DNA of 64,000 bases from Celoporthe dispersa (GCA_016584495.1 WAID01000012.1:310001-374000); one strand, 5' to 3'; shown: positions 1 to 12,368, counted from the stretch's first letter. Made by a program: numbers and translations. The notes: generated from the letters alone by a model not told the origin.

Positions 1-370
1 AAAAGAAGAAGAAGAAAAGGATCTGCTCACGGGACGGAGTGCACATCCGACAACAGCAGTGATTACACACAGTGTCATGATCCCATTGTCCTGTCGCGGC
101 ATTGAGCTCGATCCTCGGGCGGTTGAAGATACACCAGCCCAAGAGGTTGGGCCCCTGGTGGCACTGGCAGCAGTTCCAGACGCCGCCCCTCTCGAGGAAA
201 TAGCAGAGCTGGTTCGTGCAGTGGGCGTCCGAGTCGACGGGGAGCGAGTAGGTCGTTCTCGCACAGGGGAGGATCGAACCTGTGGCACGGTCGAGCTGCG
301 CAGAGACACAGTAGAGGAAAGTCACAGACATGTGCTGGCACGGATGCCTCTTGGGATGTCCGACGCACAT
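1..370 (-). CDS. Met-Cys cysteine-rich protein A (3' end outside window)
   Basis: Function not known. The reading frame opens at an ATG on the minus strand at 370 and stays open to the window edge, so at least 123 residues are seen and the C-terminus is missing. It starts Met-Cys and has cysteines at 2, 11 and 21, exactly the spacing of the paralogue at 3851-4372. Around residues 65-70 it has Trp-x-Cys-Cys-x-Cys, another Cys ten residues later, then Cys-x-His-x-Cys-Cys-x2-Cys at 102-110. There is no signal peptide or membrane segment. The Cys/His pattern suggests metal binding (inference). It is the first of three same-strand family members. Past residue 113 the frame runs into a CTT repeat, so the true end or an intron may lie just outside. 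Confidence 0.7.
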   Translation of the reverse strand, partial: MCVGHPKRHPCQHMSVTFLYCVSAQLDRATGSILPCARTTYSLPVDSDAHCTNQLCYFLERGGVWNCCQCHQGPNLLGWCIFNRPRIELNAATGQWDHDTVCNHCCCRMCTPSREQILFFFFF

Positions 371-3300
371 CTCGATCGAGCCGAGGAGGAGAACGAGGAA
401 GAGACTTGTATCGATCTGTAATAATAATAGTAAGTATGTCGTCTTGATGTTTGATAATAAGAGTTTAACCAGTCTTCCTTCTGTTGCGCTTACATCGATG
501 CCAATTTTTTATGGAAGGCGGGCCAGCAATTTCTATTCCTTTCTCTCTCTCTCTCTCTCTTTCGTTCTCTTTTTTTTCTCTTTTCTTTCGCCCTGGAGGA
601 TATCTCAGTTGCACATGGCAAACGTTCGCAAACAGGGCTCACGAGGTCTCTCTTGTCGTCATGTGTTCTCCTCGAGGATTCAGATTTTAATATATCATAA
701 TTCATAGCTATTCGTGTCAAGACAGGTCATCATCTACCGGGCTGCTTCAAGTACTGTCCGTGTCCAAGGGGGTTTCGAGATTTCCGTCAAGTGTACACTG
801 ACAAGGCGTCGATCCTGATCCGGAAATCAGAGACATGTTGATTGGGCCTCGACGAAGAAAGAAATAATATCATTTGCCGCCCTGAGTAGCCTTCGACAAC
901 GGCGACCAACAGACCGCCTCCCTCGCTCGGGAAGAGGTGCATGCATGCATGCACGTGCATATTTATTCATTTATTTTTATAGGAGAGGGAGAGGGAGGAA
1001 GCGTAGGATGCTGTTGTCCTCTCCTTCACTTACGCCCATGCGACGTGTCCTGGGATCTAGAAAGGGAACATAGAAAGAAAAAAAAGAAAAAGACGGCTGG
1101 TTGCTGCCGGAGCGCAGGTGGACACCCGACGAAAGCACAAACAAATCAAAAAAAAAATCCAGTTATGCCTCGGATCTGCAGTACGCCTTGGTTAGTCAAG
1201 GATCTCGGTAGTTGGGACTCACTGGATGCCCAATGAAGACGGTGCCCAAACGTTGCCTTGCAGGTGGGCCGTCGCGTGAATGCAGCGTGCAGGGGCGCAC
1301 AAAAGGTCCAAGCAGACTGGCGCCTTGACTTGTTGATTATTTTGTACCTGTCTCTTTCTCTCACAGGCAGCGACCGGACAGAGCGTAGCAGGAATACCAA
1401 AATCCACCCCAGGCTGGTCTTGAAATATCGAACCGAATCTCCCTGTCTCTCCTGCCCCTCTCAAAACATGTCACATGGCCGAGCGAGTGTGGTGGTCCAA
1501 AGCGGAAAGAGAACCTTGGGAGGAGAAGCAACTTTGCCCTGGACGGGCTCCTCCTTGTGGCACATTGGGCGCGATCACGCAGACAGCCTCGGCCCATCCA
1601 TTTTTCTCCTTTCAGCTTCAGCTTTCTCGCCTTGTATACATGTGTGAGGCGAGGTGACACGGCATATATGCAGAGAAGGGTGCACACATGCAGTATCCTG
1701 CAGTGTCTCGCCGGCAGTCGGACTAGCCACACCACCATCATCTTTTTTCTTTTGTTCTTTTGTTTTTTTCTTCCTTTTTTCCTTTCTTTTTTTTTTTTTC
1801 CGGCCGCTTTCTTGTTCTTCTCTCGTGCGGCTGCTCTCTTTCCGGCGGGGGATTAATGATGCCACCAGACAAACCACTACCACCAACCAGCCTCTTGTCC
1901 TCCGTCTGACCTGCACGCCTGCAGGCTGTGTGTCTCATATTAATGTCTGACCAGATCTGAACTGAATCTCTCTTGCATCCCGATCGCGGTCTCGGAAGAC
2001 GCCGCTGCTGGGACAGATTAGCTCGTAGATCGGGTCATATTCCGCTGACTTGGAGGGGGGAAAAACACAAGTAAAGCTTACAGCCATTGTCTCTCCACCT
2101 CCGAGGGGTGTGGGAGGGAGGGTGAGAAAGACCAGACAACCTTGGTTGGATCCCGAATGTCATCGGTATTGTCTTCCCTGTCTGCTGGGGTGGCACAGTG
2201 AGCCAACGTTGCCTTTTCCCGACACATTGCGGATACACCTGAAAGAGGACACACAGGTTTGGTCTGAGTTGAACATTTTCAGCTGGCTGCCTTGTCACTT
2301 GGCGTTTTTTTTTTTTTTTTTTTGGGCCCTTGCCTTCCCATGGGTGGTCGAGGAGCGCCGGTGGAGAGAGAGAGAGATGACACAGACGGGACATTTGGGA
2401 CGGTTGGGCAGACACGCAGGAGCCAGACTGCGGACGCTTGATCCCTCTCCTTCTCCTTCGCCTTCATCAGGGTTGAGGTATAATATACACCTGCCTTGTT
2501 GAGACGGGTCATGGGAATATCAAAAGACGGACGGATGCTTGTCAACCTCGGACCCTGTGGAAAAAAAAATGGGTAGCATAGCAAAGATAGCAAAGTCGGG
2601 TCGGGATCCCACTCACACGGACACACACACACACACACACAGACACACTACTGTAGCCCCTTGCGCCGTCAGCCTTCGCGCTGCATGGGGCCTAGCTGCT
2701 TCTGGGGGGCGCCTGTATGCGAGATCTCAGCCAGCCTGCATATCGACGCGGTCTTCCCGCATATCCGGGACCCATTCTTTTTTTTTTTTTCTTTCCTTCC
2801 TTCTTTTTCTTTTCTTTTCCTTTGTTCCCCTCCCCTTTTTTCCCCTTTGCATCCTCCCATAATACAGTAGTGGAGTTCTTTCTTTGGAGGGGGGGGGGGG
2901 AGGGCACGCCAGCAGGAGGCGAATCAGGGGGCTTTTGTGGCAGCCGCCACCTCGTCCCGGTGTCTCGGTCGAAGGGTCTCTTCTTCTCTTGTTATGCGTA
3001 AGGGGACCGAGCCGCAGACGCTCTTTGCTTTGTTTTTTGTTTTATTTTGTTCCCCTTCTATTGTTTCCTTTTTCTTGCATTTTGTGTTCACTCTTGTGGA
3101 CCTCAGGTCCTCTAGTAATTTTATTTCTCTTTCTTTTTACAAACCACGGCCAGACTCCAATAGACCACAATATAAGATTACGACCTATGGATGTGTCCAG
3201 ATCGCGGTCTTAATATGATGTGTAACAAAATATGTAGACGAACTTATCAGGGCCACACCTATAATCGCCCCCACGCAAGAAGAAGCAGCCGAGAGGATCT

Positions 3301-3850
3301 GGACATTCTGACAGTGAGCAAATGTGTATATTTCTTTTCTGGCGACCGCATGATGATCTTACTTTTGGGCATCAACGCTAAGAGGTCTATCTCCCGGGCT
3401 TGTATCAAACCTATCACATCTCAAATATTATAGACAGTGTTTCTCTGCCACCTTTTTTTTAAAAAAAATAAAAATCGGGCCGTACTTTGCGAACGTCTTT
3501 TTGCCTCGTCCCATCCATCAGCATCAAAACAGTCTAACGGCGAAAAGAAAGAAAGATAGAGAAAGAGAAGGGAGGAAAAATTGTCTATCACTGTGCTGTG
3601 TTACCCTCCTTTTCCAAGTGTCTCTCTGTCGAGATGCGTGGTGTGTACAGCTCGTTACCACCTCCTGTAAGCTCAAAGGGGAAAAGGCAAGCCCTGTTGG
3701 CTGTCTAGCTCGAGATCCTGCTGCTGATAGTAATAATAATAATAATAATACTACTACTACTAATAGTATCGTCAACAATGATAATAATGATGACGATAAT
3801 GACGACGATGATGATGATGGCCCTCCCTCAACTCCCCGACTCAGCTCAAC
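371..3850. other. Gene-poor spacer with low-complexity tracts
   Basis: I see no convincing gene on either strand. The stretch is dominated by pyrimidine or purine tracts (540-595, 1738-1800, 2305-2325, 2776-2835, 3455-3475), a short CA repeat at 2620-2648, and AAT/ACT and GAT trinucleotide repeats at 3730-3820. The many short open frames are low-complexity translations of these tracts. Confidence 0.6.
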
Positions 3851-4372
3851 TCACATCGACCCGGCCGGCGTACACGTCTCACAGCAGATGTGCTCACACC
3901 GCACCTGGGTCCCCTCGATGATCATGATGCAGCTGCAGCGCCCCTGCTCATTCCAACCCTTGCCGCACCAGCAGCAGTTCCAGCACCGGTTGAGTGCCTC
4001 GAACGGGCACCGCGGGAGGGGGCACTTGGGCAGCAACGGCGACAGGGCCGCTGTCGAGGGGTCGCCTTCGAAACTGGGTGGGAGTGGGTAGGCGATGGCC
4101 TGCGTCGTGAGGTTCCGGCAGGGCTTGCGCTTGTTGGGCGCCGACGAGGACCTGCTGCTGCCGCCGTGATGGTGGTGGTGGTGGTGGTGGTGTGATTTAC
4201 CCTTCTCCTTGCTGCTGCTGCTCTTCTTTCCGCCGTCCCTCTTCGACTTGGATGATGAGCTGCCTCCTCCTGAGTGACCTTGCCGTGAGCTGCTCTCTGG
4301 TGCGTCGGCGCAGTAGACTATGTCTGTCCGCACGTGCTCACATGGCAGCGTGTAGGTGATCTGGTGACACAT
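3851..4372 (-). CDS. Met-Cys cysteine-rich protein B
   Basis: Function not known. Single exon, 173 aa, starting Met-Cys. Cysteines 2, 11 and 21 match paralogue A in spacing. Residues 28-80 are an insert rich in Ser, Lys and Gly with nine consecutive His (61-69) encoded by a GGT/GTG repeat on the plus strand. The conserved part follows: Pro-Cys at 84-85, Cys117, Cys122, Trp-x-Cys-Cys-x-Cys at 131-136, Cys146 and Cys-x-His-x-Cys-Cys-x2-Cys at 159-167, ending five residues after the next Pro. No signal peptide, so probably intracellular. Zn or other metal binding by the Cys/His set is an inference. A TATA element lies about 270 nt upstream. Confidence 0.75.
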   Translation of the reverse strand: MCHQITYTLPCEHVRTDIVYCADAPESSSRQGHSGGGSSSSKSKRDGGKKSSSSKEKGKSHHHHHHHHHGGSSRSSSAPNKRKPCRNLTTQAIAYPLPPSFEGDPSTAALSPLLPKCPLPRCPFEALNRCWNCCWCGKGWNEQGRCSCIMIIEGTQVRCEHICCETCTPAGSM

Positions 4373-6568
4373 GGCTCTTGTATCTGCTGTCGTCGTCGTC
4401 GTCGTTGTATTCTTTTTGTCGTTGTTTTTCTCTTCTTCTTCTTTTTCTCGTTCCCTTGTTTGGAGGGTGGAAGTTTTGAGGAAGACAACGCGGCTTCTCT
4501 CTTGCTCGCCGTTTTATATTAATCAGCGAGTCGCTATTGACTCGAGGACAGTGACTTTGTTGTGCTCTTCTCTGTTGTCCCGGGACGATGATGGATAAAG
4601 AAGTTGTAAGTCTGGTTCTTCTTATAGAGGGGGGCGAACAGACTTTATATAGGAAGGAGGACTGCAAGGCTAGGCGGTAACTTTTTCTTTTTTTTTTCTT
4701 TCTCCCTTACCCTCTTCCAGTTTGAGAATAGCTGACGATGACCCCGAAGGACCTGAGACCACGACGATCGAGCCTTGTCGACCTAGGAGCGACTTTTAGA
4801 AAATGTCGAGGCTCTGTGGGGAAACACTCATGTGGTGGTGGCTCAGTCAGGATCGGGGGACCAGCCTCCTGGTCATCGGACAGGGAAGGAGAAAAGAGAA
4901 AAGACGAAGGGGGGGGGAGAAAAGAAAGGGGAGGTAAAAAAAAAAAAAAAGCAGGTCAGCCGTCCTCACCATGCCTGTCACATTCCATTATTGTCCACCA
5001 TTCCCGCAGTACATCGTCTTCCCCTACCCTGAAAGCCCATCATCATCAGGTATGATCGGGCGAAAGGAGGAGGAAAGGGAGGGGGTGGGCAGAGGGGGCT
5101 GTCGGCGATTATGACGAAAAGGAACAGGGACAATCAATCTTGTTACAGGTCAGTGTCTTCTTCTCTTCTGTCTCTCTCGCTCTCTCTCTGTGTGGTCGTC
5201 TCATATTGTCTGGCTATTGGCCAGGGTAATTTGGAATTGTCCCCTTCTGGCGGCACCTTTTCAGGTCGTCCAACTATTAGTATTTTGTTTTTTAGTTTTT
5301 TTTTTCCCTACCTCTTTTCTTCGACGGGCAAGCCCGGCGACCCGACAAGCTGGGTCCCCTAGATTCAGACTTGCTTTTTCTTGTATAGTCAGAAAAAAGA
5401 GGCGGCGAGGCGGTATGCGGGTCATCAACTGAGATTCGAGGATGACAGACGCCTCCGCCTCCGGGCCATGGGGGAAGAAGAAAGTAGAGGGACAAAAAGG
5501 GGGAGGGGAGGGGAGGGTCAAGTGGAAGCCACGAGGTCGGGTTCGTGTGTGTGGTCCCCCAAAGTCTCACACACAGACTTGCTTTTCTTATTTTACTTTT
5601 CCATCCACACACCCTCCACATCTTCTCTCCCTCCCTCCCTCTCTTTTCCCCTCTCTCTCTCTCTCTGTCATCCTCCTGCTTTCTCATGGCAGGACCCTGA
5701 AGTCTAGTAGCCAAGACAGAAAGAAGAAATAAGAGGTCTCATGCCTCACCGAATAGTCTGTTCGAAACTCCACCCGGGCCCAAGCCACTTGGCTGACTTT
5801 CCCCTTCCTCCTTCTAGAGTTCCACAGGCGGCTTGTCTTTCAGCTGGTGTTGCCCGGCAAGTTCCACCCGATCTCATCTTTTTTTCTTCCTTCTATGTTG
5901 CTTTTCTCCGCTGGCCCACCTTTTAAGACCAAGCCAAAAAGGCGGTCCCAGACAAGATCGATCTTGCACGAGTAATGCCGGGGAACTTAGATAATATCTT
6001 GGATGCTTCTCGAAGATACTAGTAAAACAAGGGAAAAGGGAAAAGGGAAAAAGAAGAAAGAAAAAGAAAAAAGAAAGAAAAGAAATAAAAAAGAAATATT
6101 AATGAAATAGAAACAAGCTCCATGACGGTGATGATGATGACTCGCAACGTCATCAGTGTAATATTCATAATTCTAATACAGGCTTCTCCAGCACTCAAAA
6201 GATCAGCTTAGTGCTTCTATGTCTAATTAATTTTTCTAGGAGGGGGGAGCAAAAGAAAAAAAAAAAGTACTTCACCTCTTCTTTTTTTTTTCCCTTTTTT
6301 CTTTCCTTCTTCTTGGCATTCTTCTCCTTCTTTTCCATCGCCTTCTTCTTCTTCTGCTGCTGCTGCTAGCCCGCGCCCAGCGCGACTACTAAATAAACAG
6401 TCCCTCTCGCTTGCGACGCCTCTCTCTCTCAAAGCGCACACAAATAAAAGGCCCTCGCTTCCTTTCCGCAAAGTCGGTCAGCTTGGTTGCTCTCTCGGTG
6501 CTCGGTAGGCCCAACTTGGTTTCCTTTCTTCTTCCTCCTTCTCTTCTTCTTCTTCTTCATTTTCAAAC
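4373..6568. other. Spacer between cysteine-rich genes B and C
   Basis: Holds the leader and promoter of gene B (TATA near 4645), then polypurine and polypyrimidine tracts (about 4880-4950, 5625-5670, 6030-6110, 6250-6360). No gene that I can support. Confidence 0.55.
4644..4660 (-). promoter_or_regulatory. TATA-type promoter block of gene B
   Basis: Plus-strand TTTATATAGGAAGGAGG, so the minus strand reads CCTCCTTCCTATATAAA. It lies about 270 nt upstream of the start of gene B. The same block with few changes sits upstream of paralogue C at 7400-7416, which argues for a shared core promoter. Confidence 0.5.
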
Positions 6569-7033
6569 TTATGACCTCCTTCTTCCGTTCCGGGCGTCGG
6601 CCCCTCGGGCGCTCTCTGCCGCTGCTGCTTGGGCCTCCGCCCCGGTCCTCAGGTCGGGCTGGCACTCCTGGCAGCACTGGTGGTAGCACAAAGAATCCGG
6701 GGACCGCCTCATCAGGTGGTAGCAGCATGGGTATCTGTTCCCACCAAAGCCGCACCGGCAGCAGATCCACAGCCCGCCCAGCTCCTGCAGGCGACACCGG
6801 CCGAGGCTGCAGTCCGGGCTGGCCAGACACCCGCCGCTGGCACACGGGTTGGTGAAGTCGATACCAGGGTTGCCGTTGGCCTGGTCGTGGTACGAGATGT
6901 TGTCGCAGGGCTGCTGGGTCTGCGTGGCCTCGTCGAACGTGGCGGCCGCACAGTAGGTGTAGTGTAGGACGAACTCGATGTCGCGGGTGCAGGGATATAT
7001 ATGGTGGTAATGAAGGTAGTAGTAGGTGCACAT
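6569..7033 (-). CDS. Met-Cys cysteine-rich protein C
   Basis: Function not known. Single exon, 154 aa, starting Met-Cys followed by a Tyr/His-rich stretch. Pro-Cys pairs occur at 14-15, 42-43 and 63-64, and there is a Tyr-Cys at 27-28, as in A and B. Trp-x-Cys-Cys-x-Cys is at 89-94, Cys-Cys at 103-104 and Cys-x-His-x-Cys-Cys-x2-Cys at 116-124. After residue 125 there is a 30-residue Ala/Arg-rich tail that B lacks. No signal peptide or transmembrane segment. Third same-strand member of the family, spaced about 3 kb from its neighbour. Its Cys spacing is the most divergent of the three (second and third Cys shifted by 4 and 7 residues). Confidence 0.75.
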   Translation of the reverse strand: MCTYYYLHYHHIYPCTRDIEFVLHYTYCAAATFDEATQTQQPCDNISYHDQANGNPGIDFTNPCASGGCLASPDCSLGRCRLQELGGLWICCRCGFGGNRYPCCYHLMRRSPDSLCYHQCCQECQPDLRTGAEAQAAAAESARGADARNGRRRS

Positions 7034-7050
7034 GGTCGTCGGGGTAAGGT

Positions 7051-7078
7051 AGGAGGAGGAGGAGGAGGAGGAGGAGGG
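7051..7078 (+). repeat. AGG trinucleotide repeat
   Basis: About nine AGG/GGA units directly upstream of the start of cysteine-rich gene C, in its leader. Confidence 0.8.
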
Positions 7079-7282
7079 TTTTGTCGAAATTGGTGCGTCG
7101 AGTTTTTCTTATTTTTATTTTTATTTTTTTCCCTCCCAGAGAGAACGGAGACGGAGGAGTTGGTGACAAAAAAGATGGTGGTCACTTAAGGAGCGATGGT
7201 GACTGGTTGTCGGTGTTGTCGATGCTCCAGGTAAGCAGCAGTTACCCAGAGAGCAGCTGGCTGGGCTGCAGATGTGTGTACA

Positions 7283-7307
7283 AATAATAATAATAATAAT
7301 AATAATA
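7283..7307 (+). repeat. AAT trinucleotide repeat
   Basis: About eight AAT units in the 5' flank of cysteine-rich gene C. Confidence 0.85.
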
Positions 7308-7399
7308 AAAAGAAGCACTGAATCGTGGCTGGCGTCGATGTTCAAACACGGCGTGTATGGGCCTGTGTTGGCGGCGCACAAGACTGCCGGCCCAAAAGT

Positions 7400-7416
7400 C
7401 TTATATAGGAGGGAGG
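7400..7416 (-). promoter_or_regulatory. TATA-type promoter block of gene C
   Basis: Plus-strand CTTATATAGGAGGGAGG, nearly identical to the block at 4644-4660 before gene B. About 370 nt upstream of the gene C start codon. Confidence 0.5.
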
Positions 7417-10400
7417 GAGGAAGATATCGTCGAGGCCTGTGAGTATGGTTCTGGGGTGTTTGTGGCCCCCAGGAGGCTGAAAAGGAAGGGGGGCGACTCT
7501 CGATTCAATTCAACGGTTGGTTGTCCTGGGTTGGGGGAGAAAGTAAAAAGGTGTGTTGACAATAATACAATGGATAATGTGGGTATCCGAGACCACTCAG
7601 ACAGGGGGAGGTATGCAGGAACAAAAATATCCTGCAGCTGTCAAAAATGACTAGCCGAGGTCCTAAGAGGCGGCAAACGAATGTACAAGTCGAGTTGATA
7701 TATGTTGGTGGATCTCGTGATTTTTGGGTGGTCTCCAGATGCTGATGATGGGGTGATTGGTGACAAGAATCATGAGAGTTGACCCTAGTTTGTTCCTGGA
7801 GGTTCTCTGCGGATCTCTGGGCGACGGTCGACTGGAGGCCGCGAGTATTAGCAGAAAACGAGAAGAACTTGTGGGGTTTCTAATAGAATTGTAATGAACT
7901 CTGTTTCCTTTATACGTTATCGTCTGTTGTTGAGTTCAGGGCGTGTGTGTGCGTGTGTGTATGTGTGCTGAGGGCCGACTTGTTATTGTTGTCGCTGTGT
8001 TCCGCTGTTCTGTTGTTGCTATTGCTGAGTGTTAGTGATGATGATGATGGTTTAATACCGACTCCCTTTTGATTCACCATCGGACGAGAAACGGCACGAA
8101 TGCCTTCTTATATATGAAAAAGAAAAGAAGGGCAGGGGAAAGAAGAAAGAGAAGAAAGAAGAAAAAAAAAAAGGTCTCTCGCTTCTGCACCGGAGAGCGC
8201 CTCATGTCATCATATTTTAATATGGTCTTTTCTTTGATACGCCCGCAAGGGAAAATCCCCCGCGTCCCTTCATCCCGCTGCCCACCCTTTTCTTTTTTTT
8301 TTTAATCCTTATTTTCCCGCACACCTGCGTCCGTGCCCAAAAGGCGAGCACGACCGGAGAGGAAAAGGACCAACAAGAAAGAGGGAGCAAAAATAGCCCT
8401 TCCGCCACCTGCTGGCCAGATCGCCCTTTTTTTTTTTTATGTTTTTTTTCTCTCTCTCTCATTCATTCTTTCTTTCCACTCTAGGCAGAGCGTCGACCAA
8501 CATCTAACTGCAACACCCTACAAGAAGCCTAGCCAGGATTACCGACCGCCATGTCCAACAATAAGACCGCATTAATTAGGCGGCACGTGGCTTCCTCGTG
8601 GCCTGGATCGGTCCGCACGTGGGGAGGGCGGTACACAAACGTGGCTCTCGGGCCTCCTTCGTGCATATAAGGATCTTAGACAGAGCTGGAGAGGTAGAGG
8701 AGGGGGTATGGGAGGCACATATGGAGGTGACACACGAGATGCAGGTTGGGCAGCCAGGCCGCATTGGGGATCTAATGGAGGGGAGGGCAGGGAGGGTGGA
8801 AAGAAAGGGTGTGGGAGGCGGGAGGTGGGACGCGAGAAGAGAAGAGGTTGCGTCCAGGAGCGAGTGCGCGTGAGGGTCTTTGACCCACAACAGACAGAGA
8901 GAAAGAGAGAGAGAGAGAAGAAGCAGAGGGAAGGAAACAAGAAACACGGAAGGATGTCTGCCTGAAAGTTGCGCTCTCGATCGAGATCCAAGCCGTGGTG
9001 GACCCCGTCCGTCCACCTTGAGAATGCAACGCGATCAAATTCCTCGAGGGCTGGTTGGTCGGACGAGGCCATGTCCGGAACAAACGACAACAGGGCGAAT
9101 AGAGAGAGAGAGAGAGACAAAAAAAAAACCCCCAACGCGAAACTGGGGCACCATGAATGGAAAGGCCGGAGACGAGGAGGAGGGCTGAACACGCGATGTG
9201 GCTTTCAGCCATGGGGCAACCGGAACGCCTCTCCTGCATTTCACCCTCCTCGCCACCTGATAGAAAAGAAAAGGAAAGGAAAGAAAGAAAGAAAGAAAAA
9301 AAGTCTATGGCCTAGGCTGAATCTGCATGCAGCCCTAGATCCGTATTACAACTCAAGCGTGCATGAAGGGAAAGGGTGGAGTGGAGTGCGGATGTAAGTA
9401 TATGCAAGATCTCAGATCCCTTCTCTCTCTCTTCCCACCACCCCCTCCCCCCCCTTTTTTTTTCGCCTCTACCAATTGCCACGTGAGTGGTACGATTTTC
9501 TGATCAGGCCAAACCCGAATTAGCTCGACAGAAGAAAAAAAAATGAAAATGCAAAAACGAAAAGAGAAAGAAAAAGTAGACACACATGCAGACGACGTGT
9601 CGTCCATTAGAAAGAAGTAAGGGCAAATGTTTGGCCCCATTATAGTAGAATGTCTCTTGGTGCCGAGAAATGGTAGCAATGGTCCCGTACAGCACTACCG
9701 GAATACGGAGCCATGCTGTCTTAGATGACACACCGTATATTCTCCCTCCGTCGACGGGACATTTCTTTTTTTTCTTCTTTTTTTTCCCTCTCTCTTTTTC
9801 GTCCCCTTTCTAGCCTTTTTTTTCTTCCCCTCTTTTTCTTCTTCTTTCATTTTCTACCATCTAAATTCTGTCCTTTACCGTGTGCCCATTCTTGAGAGGT
9901 TTAGTCTACCAATTATCTCCTTCGCGGTGGTAAATTGCCCGTTATTCGATTGGTGTCACCTAAATATATACACAGGTAATTATAAATATGCATGTGATAT
10001 TATATATATATAAACACGGTACCTGCGATGAGGCTGTGGGGCGACACATGTCTCGTGGACGCCAACCTCGAGACAGGTAACACTGTCACAAGGTGCGACA
10101 AGCCAGACGAAGCCACAAAGTAACCCCAGCCGTGTCGACAGGAAGTATTCTCCGCGGGGAAGAGAACATGGGCGGAGCGACAGCCTGTGGGGGCTAAAAG
10201 GTCTGGCCAAAGAGCAGACCCGACCTGAAAACCAAGGACGAATAGTAAGGAGGGCGGGACAGGAAAAAAAAAGAAAGAAAAACAAAAAAAGGGAAAAGGA
10301 CGCCAGGCTGGGTCCTCTTTCTGGTCCCCGATGCCTTCTCTCTCCTTCTCTCTCTCACACACAAAAAACAAAGATACGAGGAATACGAGGAGGGACCCTC

Positions 10401-12368
10401 TGCTGACAGGCAAGCGAGACAAGACAAGATAGACTGCTTGCTTCTCTTGTGTTCGGTCGACGATCATTTCGCAGATCCATCCGGAGAAGCAATAACCTTA
10501 TGCATCTTTGACAGGCGCGTAACAGGGGTGAGCCCAGCCCAGCCCAACCCAGCCCCTCTTCTTCTCTGGTGTTTAGAGATACAGAGCGACAAGGCTCGCG
10601 AGCTGTGTGTGTGCCTGGGTGCAAAGAAGCACAAACAGGTCTACATTTGTCGAAAGCTGGGCAGACCATCGACCACCGGGTAGAACAAGCCATCTCGTCC
10701 CAACAAGGAAAAAGGAAGAGAAGAAAAAAGAAGAAAAAAAAAAAGTAGGGGTTCACGTCTGGAACATACATATTGTCCAGGGTCGGGGGGCCACACGAGG
10801 GCATGCTCCGGGCCGGAGGAAGCCACACAAACGTCATCAGGCTATTATCCCGCATGGAATGCTGTGGAAGACAAGTCCTTTCCCCTCCTTTTCTCGGCCG
10901 CTCTCGGGGCCTATGGTCGACGCATGGGCCCATGGCAAGCGGCCAGGGAGCTGCTTAGAAGGACACATCCACAGGACCGCATCGCATGCATGCGAGCTTG
11001 AGCAGCACCTTACGTACGCGAAAAGGGGCTGTCTGAGAAGTCTTGAGGGTCTGATTCGCTGGGATACGCCTCCCGTTTGACCTTAACGACATATGGCTGG
11101 CTCAAGTGGCTTGAGAGAGAGAAAAGGGGGGAGAGAGGGGAGGGGCGGAGTGTGAGGTGAAAACCCATCAGACAGCAGCTGGAAGCGTGTCCGAGGAGGA
11201 AGAGATCCAGCCTCTGCTCGCCCGGAGCAGTGACACCGACCTCCAGATGCGGATAGGGCAGCAGACATGGGTCTCTCAGGAGAGGCCACCATGCTGGGTA
11301 TTCCTCACCATGCTTGCTTGTCCTGTCATGAGGGGGCCTTCACCGGCGGTGGGTGGACTGCTCGTTGGGCAGCAGGCTGATGATGGCGTGATGAGAGGCC
11401 TAATCGTCGTGCAGTTCTGTCTCGGTAAAGACACTGCCGCAGGCGATGGCGCACACCTGCAGAGCAGTCGACCTCCTCAGGTGCAGATAGAGACGACTAG
11501 TCGTGGTTCCTCTACTCAGCCACGCTTTCGCCTCGTCCGTCTCGAAACGTACGATTGTAATCTCTCTTGGCCTGCTGGCGAGCGCCCTCTGCCCTGATCA
11601 GGGCTAAGCTTGTTACTCTGAGAGGAAGTGCACGGGAAATCTGGGTCATGCGCAGTGAGAAAGTCGCTCTCCTCGTCTCGGGGGCCCCCAACGCACGCGG
11701 CGGGCGTGATACAAAAGTTCTAGGGCATGGGACTATTCTTGTGCCTCATGAGGTGGTCCGCGACACTGACTTTGCGTGAGGACGTGATAAGGTGGCAGAG
11801 GGTCAACCACCGGAGGCCCGGTCGGATGACGGCGACGATGGTGATGATGCTGGCGAACAAGAGCTCCGTATCACAATAATCGTATGTTGGCCATGGTCTC
11901 ACAAGTCCCAAGCGCGGTGCGGCGGATCGGACTGACAAGAAGCCGCCATTCGTGCCTGTGTGTCCGAAATGCCTCGCACTAGATAGGTCCAACAGCAGGA
12001 GGACCAGATGAAGAATTAAAACCCCAGAGAAGGTCTCAAGAGTCCAAAGCACAGCTTGGTGACGACGTACAAATCCAGAGACGAGACCCAACGCCCAACA
12101 AAAAACGCCAAGAAGATTCATTGACAGCCAATGTGTCACAAGTCAGGACGACTATGCAGCCTCGTGCCCCCGGGCGCCAGACACATGGATCACGAACATC
12201 ACTAGATCGGAGACGAGCGATCGCCCCCGGCCGTAGCAGCAGCAGCAGCAGCAGCAACAGCAAACATCAAGCTGACCCTCGAGTCCCTCTGCCCCTCTTT
12301 CTCTGTCTTTTCTCTCCCTGCCTCCCTCCCTCGTTCTCTCTGTCTTCTTCCGCCCTCTCTGTTTCTCT

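Larger units (their letters stand above)
7034..12368. other. Long gene-poor spacer
   Basis: Contains the leader of gene C and its promoter block, then more than 4 kb in which I find no coherent gene. There are purine/pyrimidine runs at 8110-8175, 8285-8305, 8430-8475, 8895-8925, 9262-9302, 9430-9470, 9760-9850 and 10260-10300, a GT-rich stretch at 7945-7970 and an AT-rich segment at 9960-10015. A 139-codon minus frame at 11720-12139 with hydrophobic runs is discussed under rejected items. Confidence 0.5.

Noticed and set aside
8572..9239. 206- and 155-codon minus frames
   Set aside because: Read through GA/CT tracts with Ser/Leu/Pro-rich low-complexity translations in several frames at once.
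11720..12139. Minus frame of 139 codons with three hydrophobic runs
   Set aside because: No domain, mixed codon use, and a neighbouring short frame (ending near 11400) that looks like a zinc-finger fragment does not join it. Too weak to call a gene.
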